From Ruegeria_C sp041537925 (GTDB taxonomy: Bacteria > Pseudomonadota > Alphaproteobacteria > Rhodobacterales > Rhodobacteraceae): DNA of 64,000 nucleotides. The translations under genes and the position numbers were made by a program. Numbering within the stretch: the first letter of the stretch is position 1; every line of letters starts with the position of its first letter. Shown here piece by piece: positions 53,667 through 62,059 of this stretch. The stretch spans positions 372,001 through 436,000 of the forward strand of contig NZ_JBGOSH010000002.1 in the NCBI RefSeq assembly GCF_041537925.1. The letters are read 5' to 3'. Under the pieces are notes generated by a model that was not told the DNA's origin, did not search any database, and saw only the letters and a program-made list of their open reading frames with translations.

Positions 53667-55844
53667 TCAGGAAGCAGTTTGTGGTTTAGCGTTCGGGTGG
53701 TTCACCGGCGGTTGGCCGAGCGGCATTTTCAGCGGGGCACTCCCCACCTTCTCGCGGCGTTTGAGCTGGCGGATAACCACCGGGCATTTAGTTTCGGACT
53801 GGTAGAGCACCTGACAATGCAGGCAGGTGACACATTCGTTCGGGTTGATCTCACCGGTCGGGTGGATCGCCTGCACCGGGCATTCATTTCGGCAGGTCTG
53901 GCAGGGGCTGCCGCATTCCTTGTAGCGCTTGAGCCAGTCAAACATGCGTACCCGTGCCGGAATTGCCAGCGCTGCACCCAGAGGGCAGAGATAGCGACAA
54001 TAGAACCGTTCAACGAAAAGCCCGACCGCCAGTAGTGACAGCGCAAAGACGACAAAGGGCCAGTCACGCATGAACTTAAGAATGATCGCGGTCTTGAACG
54101 GCTCGATCTCGGCATATTTTTCCGCCAGTGGAATCGACACCATGCTGAGGCCAAAGAGCCCGAGAAAGATCATATATTTAAGTGGCCAGAGGCGCTCGTT
54201 CAAACCCCAGGGCAGCGTCCATTGCGGCACGCGGCAGGCCCGTGCGATCTTGTTGGTCAGTTCCTGCAGAGCACCAAACGGGCAGAGCCAGCCGCAATAG
54301 GCCCCCCTGCCCCAGAACAGTAGAGCGGCGGCGACAGCAAACCATTGGATGAAGACCAGCGGGTCCAGCAGGAAGGCGTCCCAGGTGAATCCGGTTCGCA
54401 AGCTGCCCGCCAGCGCCATCAAGTTGACAACGCTCAGTTGCGCATTCGCATACCAGCCCACGAAGAACAGAGTGGCGGTCAGGAAGGCGATGCGGAACCA
54501 GTAAAAAACCTGCGCATTTGCAGTGACCTGGAACTGAAAGAAGAACGCAGCGGTCAGCAGCAGCAACATACCGCCCAAGGCCGCGATCTCAACTTTCCGA
54601 TCCTTCCAGATGCGCTGCCATAGGGCGGCCTTGGCGGCGGCCTCATCGCTGGCATCATTCACGACGGTGGGGGCGGCAACAGGCAATAGGTAGTGCTCGG
54701 GCAGCTTGTAACCCAGATCGAAAGTCAGAAAGGTTTTTTCGACCGCGCCCACGGCCCGTTGCGCGAGCAGCTGCAGCCGGAAGGGGGCTGCGGGGTCGAA
54801 TTCTGCGTCGGCGGGGATCTTGAAGATGTCCAGCTCGGAGAAGCTGGGCGCGTCGGGGGCGGCAACTTCGCCCAGGCGTCGCTGCTGCTTGTCAAAAAAC
54901 CGCACCGACTGGTCGCCTTGAATCAGCTGGATACGGTCGAAGATCCCGCCGCGCACATAGCCCGAGCCCTTGAAACTATAGGCTCCCCGCCCCAGCACCA
55001 GAATGGCGTGCTCGCCCGGTTCCAGCCACCCGGTCAGGTTCCTGTATTCGGCCTCTCCCAGCAGGGATTTGCCAATCGAAGGCACCGAGACCAGAGCCAT
55101 ATGCATGTCGATATAGGTGTCATCGGTTTCGCCCGGCTCGGGCCGTTTGCTGGCGCGCGCATCACCGGTGGCCTCGAACGCCGCGTTGATCTGGCCGATA
55201 TCCAGCGTCAGCCGCCGGATCGAGCCATCGCCCGACAGGGTGGTCCAGTCCGATACGGCATCCTGCGCCATGTCGATCTCGCGTTTCGGCCCGTCGGGCT
55301 GCACCGGTGACAGCCCGCCCAACCCCAGCGCCCGCGCCACCTTGATGCCACCGCGCACTAGGCTGTCATCAATCACCATAATCGTGACCGTTGCGCCCGA
55401 GATGATGTCCAGATCGTGACCCTCGCCGCCGGGCTCGGCCTCGCGTTTCAGGTCAAGCCCGGCATAGCCTTCGGTCAGTTCGACCATGCGGGAATTCGGG
55501 ATGCCGATCAGCACGATGGGCTCGGAGTGTTTGACCAGTTTCACACCGGTCAAAACCGCGTCGGCATCGATGGCGGCCACCACGTGGATCGGCTTGCCGG
55601 AATAGCCCGTCGTTCCCACGAAGTCAGAGGTGAGAAATGCCCAGGCCACGGTCTCGCCACTGCGCAGCACGGGCGCAACGGGCACATCCTTGCGCACCGG
55701 GCCAAAAGCATCGGCATCTGGCGAAAGTTCGGCAGGGGAAATGTCGGGCAGGAAGCTGGCCAGACTGTCGGCCCGCGCGCCAAGCGCCAGCAGGCAGGAC
55801 AGGACAAAGGCCAAAATCAGTTGGGTTGCGCGACTTACGACCAC
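53667..55844 (-). CDS. nosR: NosR electron-transfer and regulatory flavoprotein
   Basis: A 725-residue membrane protein needed for nosZ expression and activity. The signal peptide is followed by a periplasmic FMN-binding domain with SGATVTIMVIDDSLVR near residue 148 (FMN on Thr), six or so membrane helices (from about residue 415) with two CxxxCP motifs (YCGWLCPFGALQE, YCRYLCPLGAALA), and a cytoplasmic ferredoxin domain with two [4Fe-4S] sets (CGSPCQTCRNECP, NECVTCLHCQ). The GTG start has GGAGGTGC seven bases upstream and overlaps the nosC end by ten bases. Confidence 0.95.
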   Translation of the reverse strand: MVVSRATQLILAFVLSCLLALGARADSLASFLPDISPAELSPDADAFGPVRKDVPVAPVLRSGETVAWAFLTSDFVGTTGYSGKPIHVVAAIDADAVLTGVKLVKHSEPIVLIGIPNSRMVELTEGYAGLDLKREAEPGGEGHDLDIISGATVTIMVIDDSLVRGGIKVARALGLGGLSPVQPDGPKREIDMAQDAVSDWTTLSGDGSIRRLTLDIGQINAAFEATGDARASKRPEPGETDDTYIDMHMALVSVPSIGKSLLGEAEYRNLTGWLEPGEHAILVLGRGAYSFKGSGYVRGGIFDRIQLIQGDQSVRFFDKQQRRLGEVAAPDAPSFSELDIFKIPADAEFDPAAPFRLQLLAQRAVGAVEKTFLTFDLGYKLPEHYLLPVAAPTVVNDASDEAAAKAALWQRIWKDRKVEIAALGGMLLLLTAAFFFQFQVTANAQVFYWFRIAFLTATLFFVGWYANAQLSVVNLMALAGSLRTGFTWDAFLLDPLVFIQWFAVAAALLFWGRGAYCGWLCPFGALQELTNKIARACRVPQWTLPWGLNERLWPLKYMIFLGLFGLSMVSIPLAEKYAEIEPFKTAIILKFMRDWPFVVFALSLLAVGLFVERFYCRYLCPLGAALAIPARVRMFDWLKRYKECGSPCQTCRNECPVQAIHPTGEINPNECVTCLHCQVLYQSETKCPVVIRQLKRREKVGSAPLKMPLGQPPVNHPNAKPQTAS

Positions 55845-56287
55845 GGCGCACCTCCGGTTATGGGGTTGGACGCCATGGACGCGCGCAGGGCGCGCTCAGC
55901 AATATTCAGGGCCGCGTGCGGAGGTCCCCGGTTGTCCGGCCAGAACTGCGCCGGATTTCGGACATCGCTTTGGGCCGCATGACGCATTTCTACGCTCAAT
56001 GGCTCGGACGCCATTTTCAGGACCGTTTCCGAGACCAACGGGGCGCAGGAACTGACCGCGCAAAGCGTGCAGTTCTGGCATTTCGGGCAGGGATCGCTTT
56101 CTCGCTTTTCGCCATCGCTGTCGACCTGGATCCAGACCGCCGCACCATCTGAGCAGATCTCGATCCAGTCGCCAACACCCGCGCTGGGCAGCGACGGTGC
56201 CATCACCTGCAACAAAATCAGCACAATTCCGAAAAACGCTGAAGCGCTTTTGGGAAAAGCCCTGAGAGTTTTTGCGAGGTGGTTCAT
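55835..56287 (-). CDS. nosC: NosC-like small Cys-motif protein
   Basis: A 150-residue protein, first gene of the nos operon, as nosC is in Paracoccus. One hydrophobic N-terminal segment (SASAFFGIVLILLQVMAPSL) acts as signal or anchor. The centre holds CPKCQNCTLCAVSSC, Cys residues spaced by two, which could bind a metal or a cofactor. The C-terminal third is less ordered. Its function is not known in any organism that I recall. The position and Cys motif support the name. Confidence 0.7.
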   Translation of the reverse strand: MNHLAKTLRAFPKSASAFFGIVLILLQVMAPSLPSAGVGDWIEICSDGAAVWIQVDSDGEKRESDPCPKCQNCTLCAVSSCAPLVSETVLKMASEPLSVEMRHAAQSDVRNPAQFWPDNRGPPHAALNIAERALRASMASNPITGGAPWS

Positions 56288-56343
56288 GAATCCGGTTCAG
56301 TAATGTGACGCGCGACTTCTACGCCAAACCGTTCCCGCACCTC

Positions 56344-56357
56344 TTGACATAGATCAT
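56344..56357. promoter_or_regulatory. FNR/NNR-like box upstream of nosC
   Basis: TTGACATAGATCAT fits TTGAY-N4-ATCAA with one mismatch at the end. If centred at -41.5, nos transcription would begin about 22 bases before the nosC ATG. It is too near the regulator start to act as a normal activator site there, so it may control nos positively and the regulator gene, if at all, negatively. Confidence 0.55.
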
Positions 56358-56386
56358 GTCGCAGCGGTTTTAAGGAAAGGAGCCGG

Positions 56387-57160
56387 TTGACAAAACGGGT
56401 GACGGGCGTGATTGCTCCGGGTCTATCGGCTTCTGCTCTAGCAAAGGTGCCAGACGTGACGCATGACGCCCATAAACTCGTGGCCCGCAAATCGCTGCTG
56501 GTGCGGTCGCTTCCAGAAAAGCATATCGAGAATGTGCTGAGCCATGCCTTGTGGCGCAGCTATGGCCGGGGTGAAACGCTGTTCCTACAGGAAGAGAGCG
56601 CACAGGCGATCCATGTGGTTCTGGACGGTTGGGTCAAGCTTTACCGGGTCTCGCCGACCGGCGCCGAGGCGGTCGTCAGCGTCTTTACCCGCGGCGAAAG
56701 TTTTGGCGAGGCGGTGGCCCTGCACAACCGCCCCTACCCGGTGTCCGCCGAGGCGGTGACCGCCTGCGAGGTGATGCATATTCCCGCAAATGTCCTGATC
56801 TCGCTGATGCGACAGGACCCCGAGATCGGGATCTCGATCCTAGCCGCGACCTTCAGCCATCTGCACGGGCTGGTGGCACAGCTTGAGCAGCTCAAGGCAC
56901 AGACCGGTGCGCAGCGGGTGGCCGAGTTCCTGCTGACCCTGTGCCAGAACAGCGCCGGTGGCTGCGAAGTCACGCTGCCCTATGACAAGATGCTGATCGC
57001 GGGGCGTCTGGGCATGAAGCCCGAAAGCCTGTCGCGCGCCTTTTCCCGGTTGAAAGCGGCCGGAGTGAGTGTCAGTCGCAACCACGCCGAGATCGCCGAT
57101 ATCGAAGCCTTGCGCGAGTATGCCGAAACCGATCGCGCCGATAGCTGGCACAAAAATTAG
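56387..57160 (+). CDS. nnrR: Crp/Fnr-family regulator of the NNR/DNR class
   Basis: A 257-residue activator that senses nitric oxide in related bacteria. A cyclic-nucleotide-binding-like domain (about 35-165; ETLFLQEESAQAIHVVLDGW, GESFGEAVALHNRPYP) is followed by a winged helix with the recognition helix KPESLSRAFSRLK near residue 215, whose E-S-R are as in FNR. The N-terminal Cys of an FNR iron-sulfur cluster are missing, so it is not an O2 sensor of that kind. The start is TTG after AAGGAG with tight spacing; GTG at 56399 or 56408 is possible. The symbol could equally be nnr or dnr. Confidence 0.85.
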   Translation: MTKRVTGVIAPGLSASALAKVPDVTHDAHKLVARKSLLVRSLPEKHIENVLSHALWRSYGRGETLFLQEESAQAIHVVLDGWVKLYRVSPTGAEAVVSVFTRGESFGEAVALHNRPYPVSAEAVTACEVMHIPANVLISLMRQDPEIGISILAATFSHLHGLVAQLEQLKAQTGAQRVAEFLLTLCQNSAGGCEVTLPYDKMLIAGRLGMKPESLSRAFSRLKAAGVSVSRNHAEIADIEALREYAETDRADSWHKN

Positions 57161-57161
57161 A

Positions 57162-59075
57162 TCAGGCGCCAACCAACTGTCGGTATATCTGCGGCAGGGT
57201 CAATGTCAGGCGCGCAGGATCGGGAATGACGGCAAAGCCCCCTTGCCCGAACATGCGCGGGAACCAGCTTTTGCCGGTTTTGTCCACGGTGACGCCAAAG
57301 ACCGATTGCCCCGCGCGGCGTGCCTCGCGCACCGCCATGGCGGTGTCCTCGATTCCGTGACGGCCTTCGTAATGGTCCAGATCGTTGGGTTTGCCGTCGG
57401 TGATGACCAGCAACAGTCGGCGTTTGCGGCTCTGCTCTGTAAGTTCGGCAGAGACATGGCGGATCGCCGCGCCGAGCCTCGTGTAAAAGCCAGGACGCAG
57501 CGAGGCGATGCGCTGTTCCACGATTGGTCCCATCGCTTCTTCGAACCCTTTGCAGCGCTGCACATAGACTCGGTCGCGCTTGAGCGATGAAAACGCGTGG
57601 ATCGCAAAATCGTCGCCGCAGGCATTCAGACCCCAAGCCAGCGCCGCCAGCGCCTCTCGTTCAACGTCGATAACCGCTCGCCCAGAAACTGCGCTTTCGG
57701 TAGAGCGGCTGACATCGAGCAGGATCGACACCGCCAGATCGCGCGCCTCGGGTCGCGATTGCATCCAGACCCGGTCATTGCCCTGACCACTGACAGCGCG
57801 GTCGGATTCGGCACGGACCGCCGCATCGATATCCAATTGATCGCCGTCTAGATGGCCCCGCGTCATCACGCGTCCGGGGCGCAGTGCCTCGAACTGGCGC
57901 TTGACCGCGCGGATGCGGCGCGCAGTTGCGGGGTCCTTGCCAAAGGCCTCAGCCTCGTCCCGGACATCGGCGTCGGAGGTCAGGACATTCACATGATCTG
58001 GCAGGTACTGGCCCGACCGAACATCCCACTCGGGGTACAGCACACGGCCCGACAACCGCTCACGATCCACGTCTTCCGGCGCTAGATCGAGATGCAACTT
58101 CAAGCGTGTCGGCGGTGCCTTGGAAATCTGACCCAATCCGATCTCATCCTGATCGTCTGCGGCCTTCTTGGCGTTGTCGGGATCATCATCATCCACCCGG
58201 CGATTGAGATTGAGGAACTCGGTCCAGCTAAGGATCGCCTCGAACTTGTGCAGGATGAAACTGTCGCTGCGGGCGGCCTGATCGGATTTGCGGCGCCGTG
58301 CGCGATGGGTCTTCTCACCGGAGTCTTCCGGCGGTCCCTCGGTTTCGCGGTTTTCGACCTCATGGGCATCGGAAAACGCCACCTTTCGCAACTCGGGCCA
58401 GAGCGGCACCGGGCGAAAGGGCTGATAGCCGCGCGGGGCGCTCACGTCGGTATCAAGTCGCTTTGCCAGTTCTGAAAGCGGGCGGGGATCGCCCAGCATG
58501 TGGCGGATCAGTTCCTCCATTGCCATCTCGATAGGGGGCAGATTTGGCACGGTGCGCTGATGCAGCAGCCCTTTGCACAACTCTTCATAAAGCGGGCGCA
58601 GACCGGGGGCGTTTTCCAAGGTCCGGATGACCATTTCGCGTGCTGCATCCAAAGTGCTCAAATCGGCGCGCAGTGGATCCGACTCTTCGATCTGCGTTCC
58701 GGCATTGGCCGAGACGGCAGCCAGCCAGACATAAAGCGCAGCATTGGCTTCGCGCACCGGATAGACCGCCAGCCGGTCCGGCAAGCGCAGAACCTCACCG
58801 TCGAAACTGGTGCGCGGCAGCGTTTCGGCTTCGGTGCCAAGCCGCCGCCGCCAACCCAGCCGGTGGCGCGAGACTTCGGGCGAAACCGGGCGCAACTCTA
58901 CGGTCGCCCCGCCGCCAAGCCCGCGAAAAAGAACGGCCAGCCGCCCGGCGACCTCAGAGAGGTCTACCGCGGCCTCGTCATGCGCTAGTGGCGCATCCAG
59001 ACGGCTGGCAAGACTGTGCCACAGTTTCCCGATGGTTTCTTCGGGTTCCCATGGCTCAAACTCGATCCTGCCCAT
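57162..59075 (-). CDS. norD: Nitric oxide reductase activation protein NorD
   Basis: A 637-residue protein with a C-terminal von Willebrand A domain (from about residue 440) that carries the MIDAS motif LDVSRSTES and the later VITDGKPNDLDHYEG. With NorQ it helps insert the non-heme iron in NorB. A charged segment near residue 255 (KTHRARRRKSDQAARSD) links the domains. It ends one base from the convergent regulator gene; ATP-driven partner norQ is upstream. Confidence 0.93.
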   Translation of the reverse strand: MGRIEFEPWEPEETIGKLWHSLASRLDAPLAHDEAAVDLSEVAGRLAVLFRGLGGGATVELRPVSPEVSRHRLGWRRRLGTEAETLPRTSFDGEVLRLPDRLAVYPVREANAALYVWLAAVSANAGTQIEESDPLRADLSTLDAAREMVIRTLENAPGLRPLYEELCKGLLHQRTVPNLPPIEMAMEELIRHMLGDPRPLSELAKRLDTDVSAPRGYQPFRPVPLWPELRKVAFSDAHEVENRETEGPPEDSGEKTHRARRRKSDQAARSDSFILHKFEAILSWTEFLNLNRRVDDDDPDNAKKAADDQDEIGLGQISKAPPTRLKLHLDLAPEDVDRERLSGRVLYPEWDVRSGQYLPDHVNVLTSDADVRDEAEAFGKDPATARRIRAVKRQFEALRPGRVMTRGHLDGDQLDIDAAVRAESDRAVSGQGNDRVWMQSRPEARDLAVSILLDVSRSTESAVSGRAVIDVEREALAALAWGLNACGDDFAIHAFSSLKRDRVYVQRCKGFEEAMGPIVEQRIASLRPGFYTRLGAAIRHVSAELTEQSRKRRLLLVITDGKPNDLDHYEGRHGIEDTAMAVREARRAGQSVFGVTVDKTGKSWFPRMFGQGGFAVIPDPARLTLTLPQIYRQLVGA

Positions 59076-59084
59076 GTGCCGGCC

Positions 59085-59894
59085 TCACCCAAAGACGGCA
59101 GTGACAAGATCGAGGAGGCCGCGTTTGATATCCTCATCATCGGTCAGAGGTTCGACCATCGCCGCCAGAATGGCGCGGTCGGTTGACATGCCTTGCGCGA
59201 TCAGCGTCGCCGCATAGACCACGAGCCGGGTCGATACCCCTTCTTCCAGATCCTGGCCTTTGAGTCCACGCAGCTTGCCCGCAAGCCGCACCAGTGCCGC
59301 ACAACGATCCGGATCGAGCCCGCTTTCCTGCGCCACAATCTGCGCTTCGACAGCTGCGGCGGGAAAATCGAACTCCATCGAGATGAAGCGCTGGCGGGTC
59401 GACGGTTTAAGCGTCTTGAGGATGTTTTGGTAGCCGGGGTTGTAGGAAGCCACGAGCATGAAGCCGGGCGCGGCCTCCAGCTCTTCGCCGGTGCGGTCGA
59501 TCGGCAGCATGCGGCGGTCGTCGGTCAGCGGGTGCAAAACCACCGTCACATCCTTGCGTGCCTCGACCACTTCGTCGAGATAACAGATAGCGCCTTCGCG
59601 TACCGCGCGGGTCAGCGGGCCGTCGACCCAAACGGTCTCGCCACCTTTCAGCAGATAGCGCCCGATCAGATCGGCAGCCGCTAGGTCGTCATGACAAGCC
59701 ACGGTGTAAAGCGGCCGGCCCAATTGCGCCGCCATATGCGCCACGAACCGGGTTTTGCCGCAGCCTGTCGGTCCTTTTAGAAGCACCGGTAACTTGTTGG
59801 TATAAGCCGCAGTGAAAACATCGCATTCATCGCCTTGGGTAAGATAGAAGGGGGCGTCTGCCGCCCCCTTCTCGAGGTGCACGGATCCATCCAT
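59085..59894 (-). CDS. norQ: MoxR-type AAA+ ATPase NorQ
   Basis: A 269-residue ATPase that works with NorD on NorB maturation. Walker A is LKGPTGCGKTRFV near residue 37 and Walker B is AICYLDEVVEAR near residue 102. The ATG at 59894 has GGAG eight bases upstream; an ATG at 59900 overlaps the norB stop (TGATG) but sits only two bases from that site. Length fits the family. Confidence 0.94.
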   Translation of the reverse strand: MDGSVHLEKGAADAPFYLTQGDECDVFTAAYTNKLPVLLKGPTGCGKTRFVAHMAAQLGRPLYTVACHDDLAAADLIGRYLLKGGETVWVDGPLTRAVREGAICYLDEVVEARKDVTVVLHPLTDDRRMLPIDRTGEELEAAPGFMLVASYNPGYQNILKTLKPSTRQRFISMEFDFPAAAVEAQIVAQESGLDPDRCAALVRLAGKLRGLKGQDLEEGVSTRLVVYAATLIAQGMSTDRAILAAMVEPLTDDEDIKRGLLDLVTAVFG

Positions 59895-59899
59895 AACCA

Positions 59900-61267
59900 T
59901 CACTCCGCAGGTGTTTCGGCTGCGCCGGGTTCAATGACCTCTTTGCGGGGCACCCAGATGGCGTAGATGAACAGCAGCGCGCCGATCACCACCACTGTAC
60001 CCGAGCCAAAGCGCATCCAGTAGAAGATTTCGACCTGATCCTGAACGTCCATGTAATAGTCGCCCAGTACCCGCTGCATATGGGTTTGAATGGTTCCCGC
60101 GAAGGTCAGCACGAAGGTCATGAAGACCATGCCACCAGACATTAGCCAGAACGACACCATATTCAGCACCTGGTTATAGGGATCGCGCCCTTTCAGGATC
60201 GGCATCGCATAGGTGAAGATCGCAAGGTTCAGAGAGACATAGGCCCCGAAGAAGGCAAGGTGGCCATGGGCTGCGGTGATCTGCGTGCCGTGTGTATAAT
60301 AGTTCACCCCGTGCAACGTATGCAGGAAGCCCCAGACACCCGCGCCGAAGAAGGCCAGTGTTGCACAGCCCAGCGACCACAGCAGCGCGGCTTTGTTGGG
60401 ATGGTCGCGACGACCCTTCCAGACCATCACAAAGGCAAAGGCCATCATCGCAAAAAACGGGACCACCTCAAGCGAGCTGAAGATCGATCCGATCCACTGC
60501 CAATAGCCCGGCGTACCAATCCAGTAATAGTGGTGCCCAGTGCCCAGGATGCCCGAGAACAGCGCGGCAGCTACGATTACATAGAGCCATTTCTCGACGA
60601 TCTCGCGGTCCACGCCAGTCAGTTTCAGCATCAGATAGGCGAGAATCGAGGCCATGATCAGCTCCCACACGCCTTCAACCCACAGGTGGACAACATACCA
60701 CCAGTAAAGCTTGTCCAGCCCGAGGTTTTCGGGGTTGTAGAAGGCAAATAGGAACAGCAATGCCAGACCCCAGAGGCCCAGGATCAGAATGTTGCTGATC
60801 GCGGTCTTGCGACCCTTCAGCACCGTCATGGTGACGTTGTAGAGGAAGATCAGCGCCGCAACGACAATCCCGGCCTTGACCCACTTGGGTTGCTCAAGGA
60901 ATTCGCGGCCTTCCTTGCCGAGAAAGAAGTTCCCCTCGAACAAGTTGAAGACATAAGTGACCACGACGCCGAGTGTGCCGATCACCAGAATGGCCAACTG
61001 GATGTAGGCCAGCTTGGTCGAATGGATCTCGCGCTCTGTCTCTTCCGGGATCAGGAAATAGGCTGCACCAAAGAAGCCGGTGATCAGCCAGACGATCAGC
61101 GAGTTGGTGTGCAGCATCCGCACGATGTTGAACGGCAGCGACTCCGACAGCGTATTCGGAGAGACATAGATCCAGCCGGCCAGCAACCCGCCAAGCACCT
61201 GGATCGCAAACAGCGCCATGGCCACGGCGAAATAGGCCAGCGCAATTTTCTGGGATTGATATTTCAT
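59900..61267 (-). CDS. norB: Nitric oxide reductase catalytic subunit NorB (cNOR)
   Basis: A 455-residue, twelve-helix member of the heme-copper oxidase superfamily that reduces two NO to N2O. His ligands are in HLWVEGVWELIMASILAYLM near residue 193, ILGTGHHYYWIGTPGYW near residue 245 and AAHGHLAFFGAYVSLN near residue 335. The Glu residues in VEGVWEL are the family's active-site carboxylates. There is no N-terminal quinol-oxidising extension, so it is the cytochrome c-dependent type, in line with norC. AAGGAGG lies upstream. Confidence 0.97.
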   Translation of the reverse strand: MKYQSQKIALAYFAVAMALFAIQVLGGLLAGWIYVSPNTLSESLPFNIVRMLHTNSLIVWLITGFFGAAYFLIPEETEREIHSTKLAYIQLAILVIGTLGVVVTYVFNLFEGNFFLGKEGREFLEQPKWVKAGIVVAALIFLYNVTMTVLKGRKTAISNILILGLWGLALLFLFAFYNPENLGLDKLYWWYVVHLWVEGVWELIMASILAYLMLKLTGVDREIVEKWLYVIVAAALFSGILGTGHHYYWIGTPGYWQWIGSIFSSLEVVPFFAMMAFAFVMVWKGRRDHPNKAALLWSLGCATLAFFGAGVWGFLHTLHGVNYYTHGTQITAAHGHLAFFGAYVSLNLAIFTYAMPILKGRDPYNQVLNMVSFWLMSGGMVFMTFVLTFAGTIQTHMQRVLGDYYMDVQDQVEIFYWMRFGSGTVVVIGALLFIYAIWVPRKEVIEPGAAETPAE

Positions 61268-61282
61268 TGGGTTAAGCCCTCC

Positions 61283-61735
61283 TTAACCTGCGTCATTCGG
61301 CGGCCATTGCTGGGCGTCGATATGGTCTGTCCAGATGAGGAAATCGGTGAGGTTCTGCATCTCTTCATCGCTCAGGTCGAAATTCGGCATTTGCCGCCGC
61401 CCTTCGATCCCGGTCGGCTGGCTTTCCATCCAGCCCTTGAGCGAATCGAAGGCTGATTCCGGGTCGTCCAATACGCCCCAGCGAGTCATCACATTAGCCA
61501 ATTCGGGGGCGAAATAGGCGCCCTCGCCCAACAAGGTGTGGCAGTTGATGCAGGCGTTGTCCTCCCATACGCGTTTGCCGGCTGCGACGCTTTCGGTCAG
61601 CGGCTGGGACGCGGTCGAGGTGTTTACGATGTAACGGTGTGAGTGAAATGTCAGCCCCACAAAGATGAGGATGAAGAACAGTGACCCGCCATAGAAAATA
61701 TTGCGGGCCATGCTTTTGGTCATGACTTCGCGCAT
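61283..61735 (-). CDS. norC: Nitric oxide reductase cytochrome c subunit NorC
   Basis: A 150-residue, membrane-anchored cytochrome c. One helix (FYGGSLFFILIFVGLTF) is followed by a periplasmic domain with CINCHTLLGEGAYFAPEL near residue 62 and the Met ligand in RRQMPNFDLS. The ATG at 61735 has AAAGGAG six bases upstream; the frame is open for 26 more codons that run into the NNR box, so they are not coding. First gene of norCBQD; no norE or norF is seen. Confidence 0.95.
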   Translation of the reverse strand: MREVMTKSMARNIFYGGSLFFILIFVGLTFHSHRYIVNTSTASQPLTESVAAGKRVWEDNACINCHTLLGEGAYFAPELANVMTRWGVLDDPESAFDSLKGWMESQPTGIEGRRQMPNFDLSDEEMQNLTDFLIWTDHIDAQQWPPNDAG

Positions 61736-61799
61736 TGCGCTCTCCTTTGCGCCGCGTTGGTGATGAGAACGAACATGTCGATTGCGTGCGACCGGGACC

Positions 61800-61813
61800 T
61801 TAACGAAAGTCAA
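61800..61813. promoter_or_regulatory. NNR/DNR-type box upstream of norC
   Basis: TTAACGAAAGTCAA again fits TTAAC-N4-GTCAA. Centring at -41.5 puts the norC start of transcription 30 bases before the ATG. The flanks GGGACC and AAG match those of the nirS box, so the two operons likely share one activator. Confidence 0.75.
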
Positions 61814-61874
61814 GCCTGCGGGATTAAGCTACTTGAACGGTGTGCTGGGAATTGGATCCGGGCAAGTTGGCTAC

Positions 61875-61894
61875 CAAAGTGGCAATCCACTTTG
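61875..61894. repeat. Perfect inverted repeat between norC and the monooxygenase gene
   Basis: CAAAGTGG and CCACTTTG form an eight-base perfect stem with a CAAT loop. No T tract of note follows. It lies 166 bases before the ATG of the monooxygenase gene and 62 bases behind the norC box, so it could be an operator for the former. Confidence 0.5.
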
Positions 61895-62059
61895 AACCGG
61901 TTTTGATGTTAGGGTCCCGGTGAACTTCAAGAAGAAATCCAAACCGATAGGGAAAAGCGGCTTGTGCGGAACCGCTGCATCATACCGGCTCTTTGGCCAA
62001 TAAATTCTAGCGTTCCGAACCAGCCGGTAACTGATAGAAAAACAATTAGGGAGGACAGA

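Noticed and set aside
56387..57160. The Crp/Fnr protein as an oxygen-sensing FNR
   Set aside because: The N-terminal Cys cluster needed for an iron-sulfur centre is absent.
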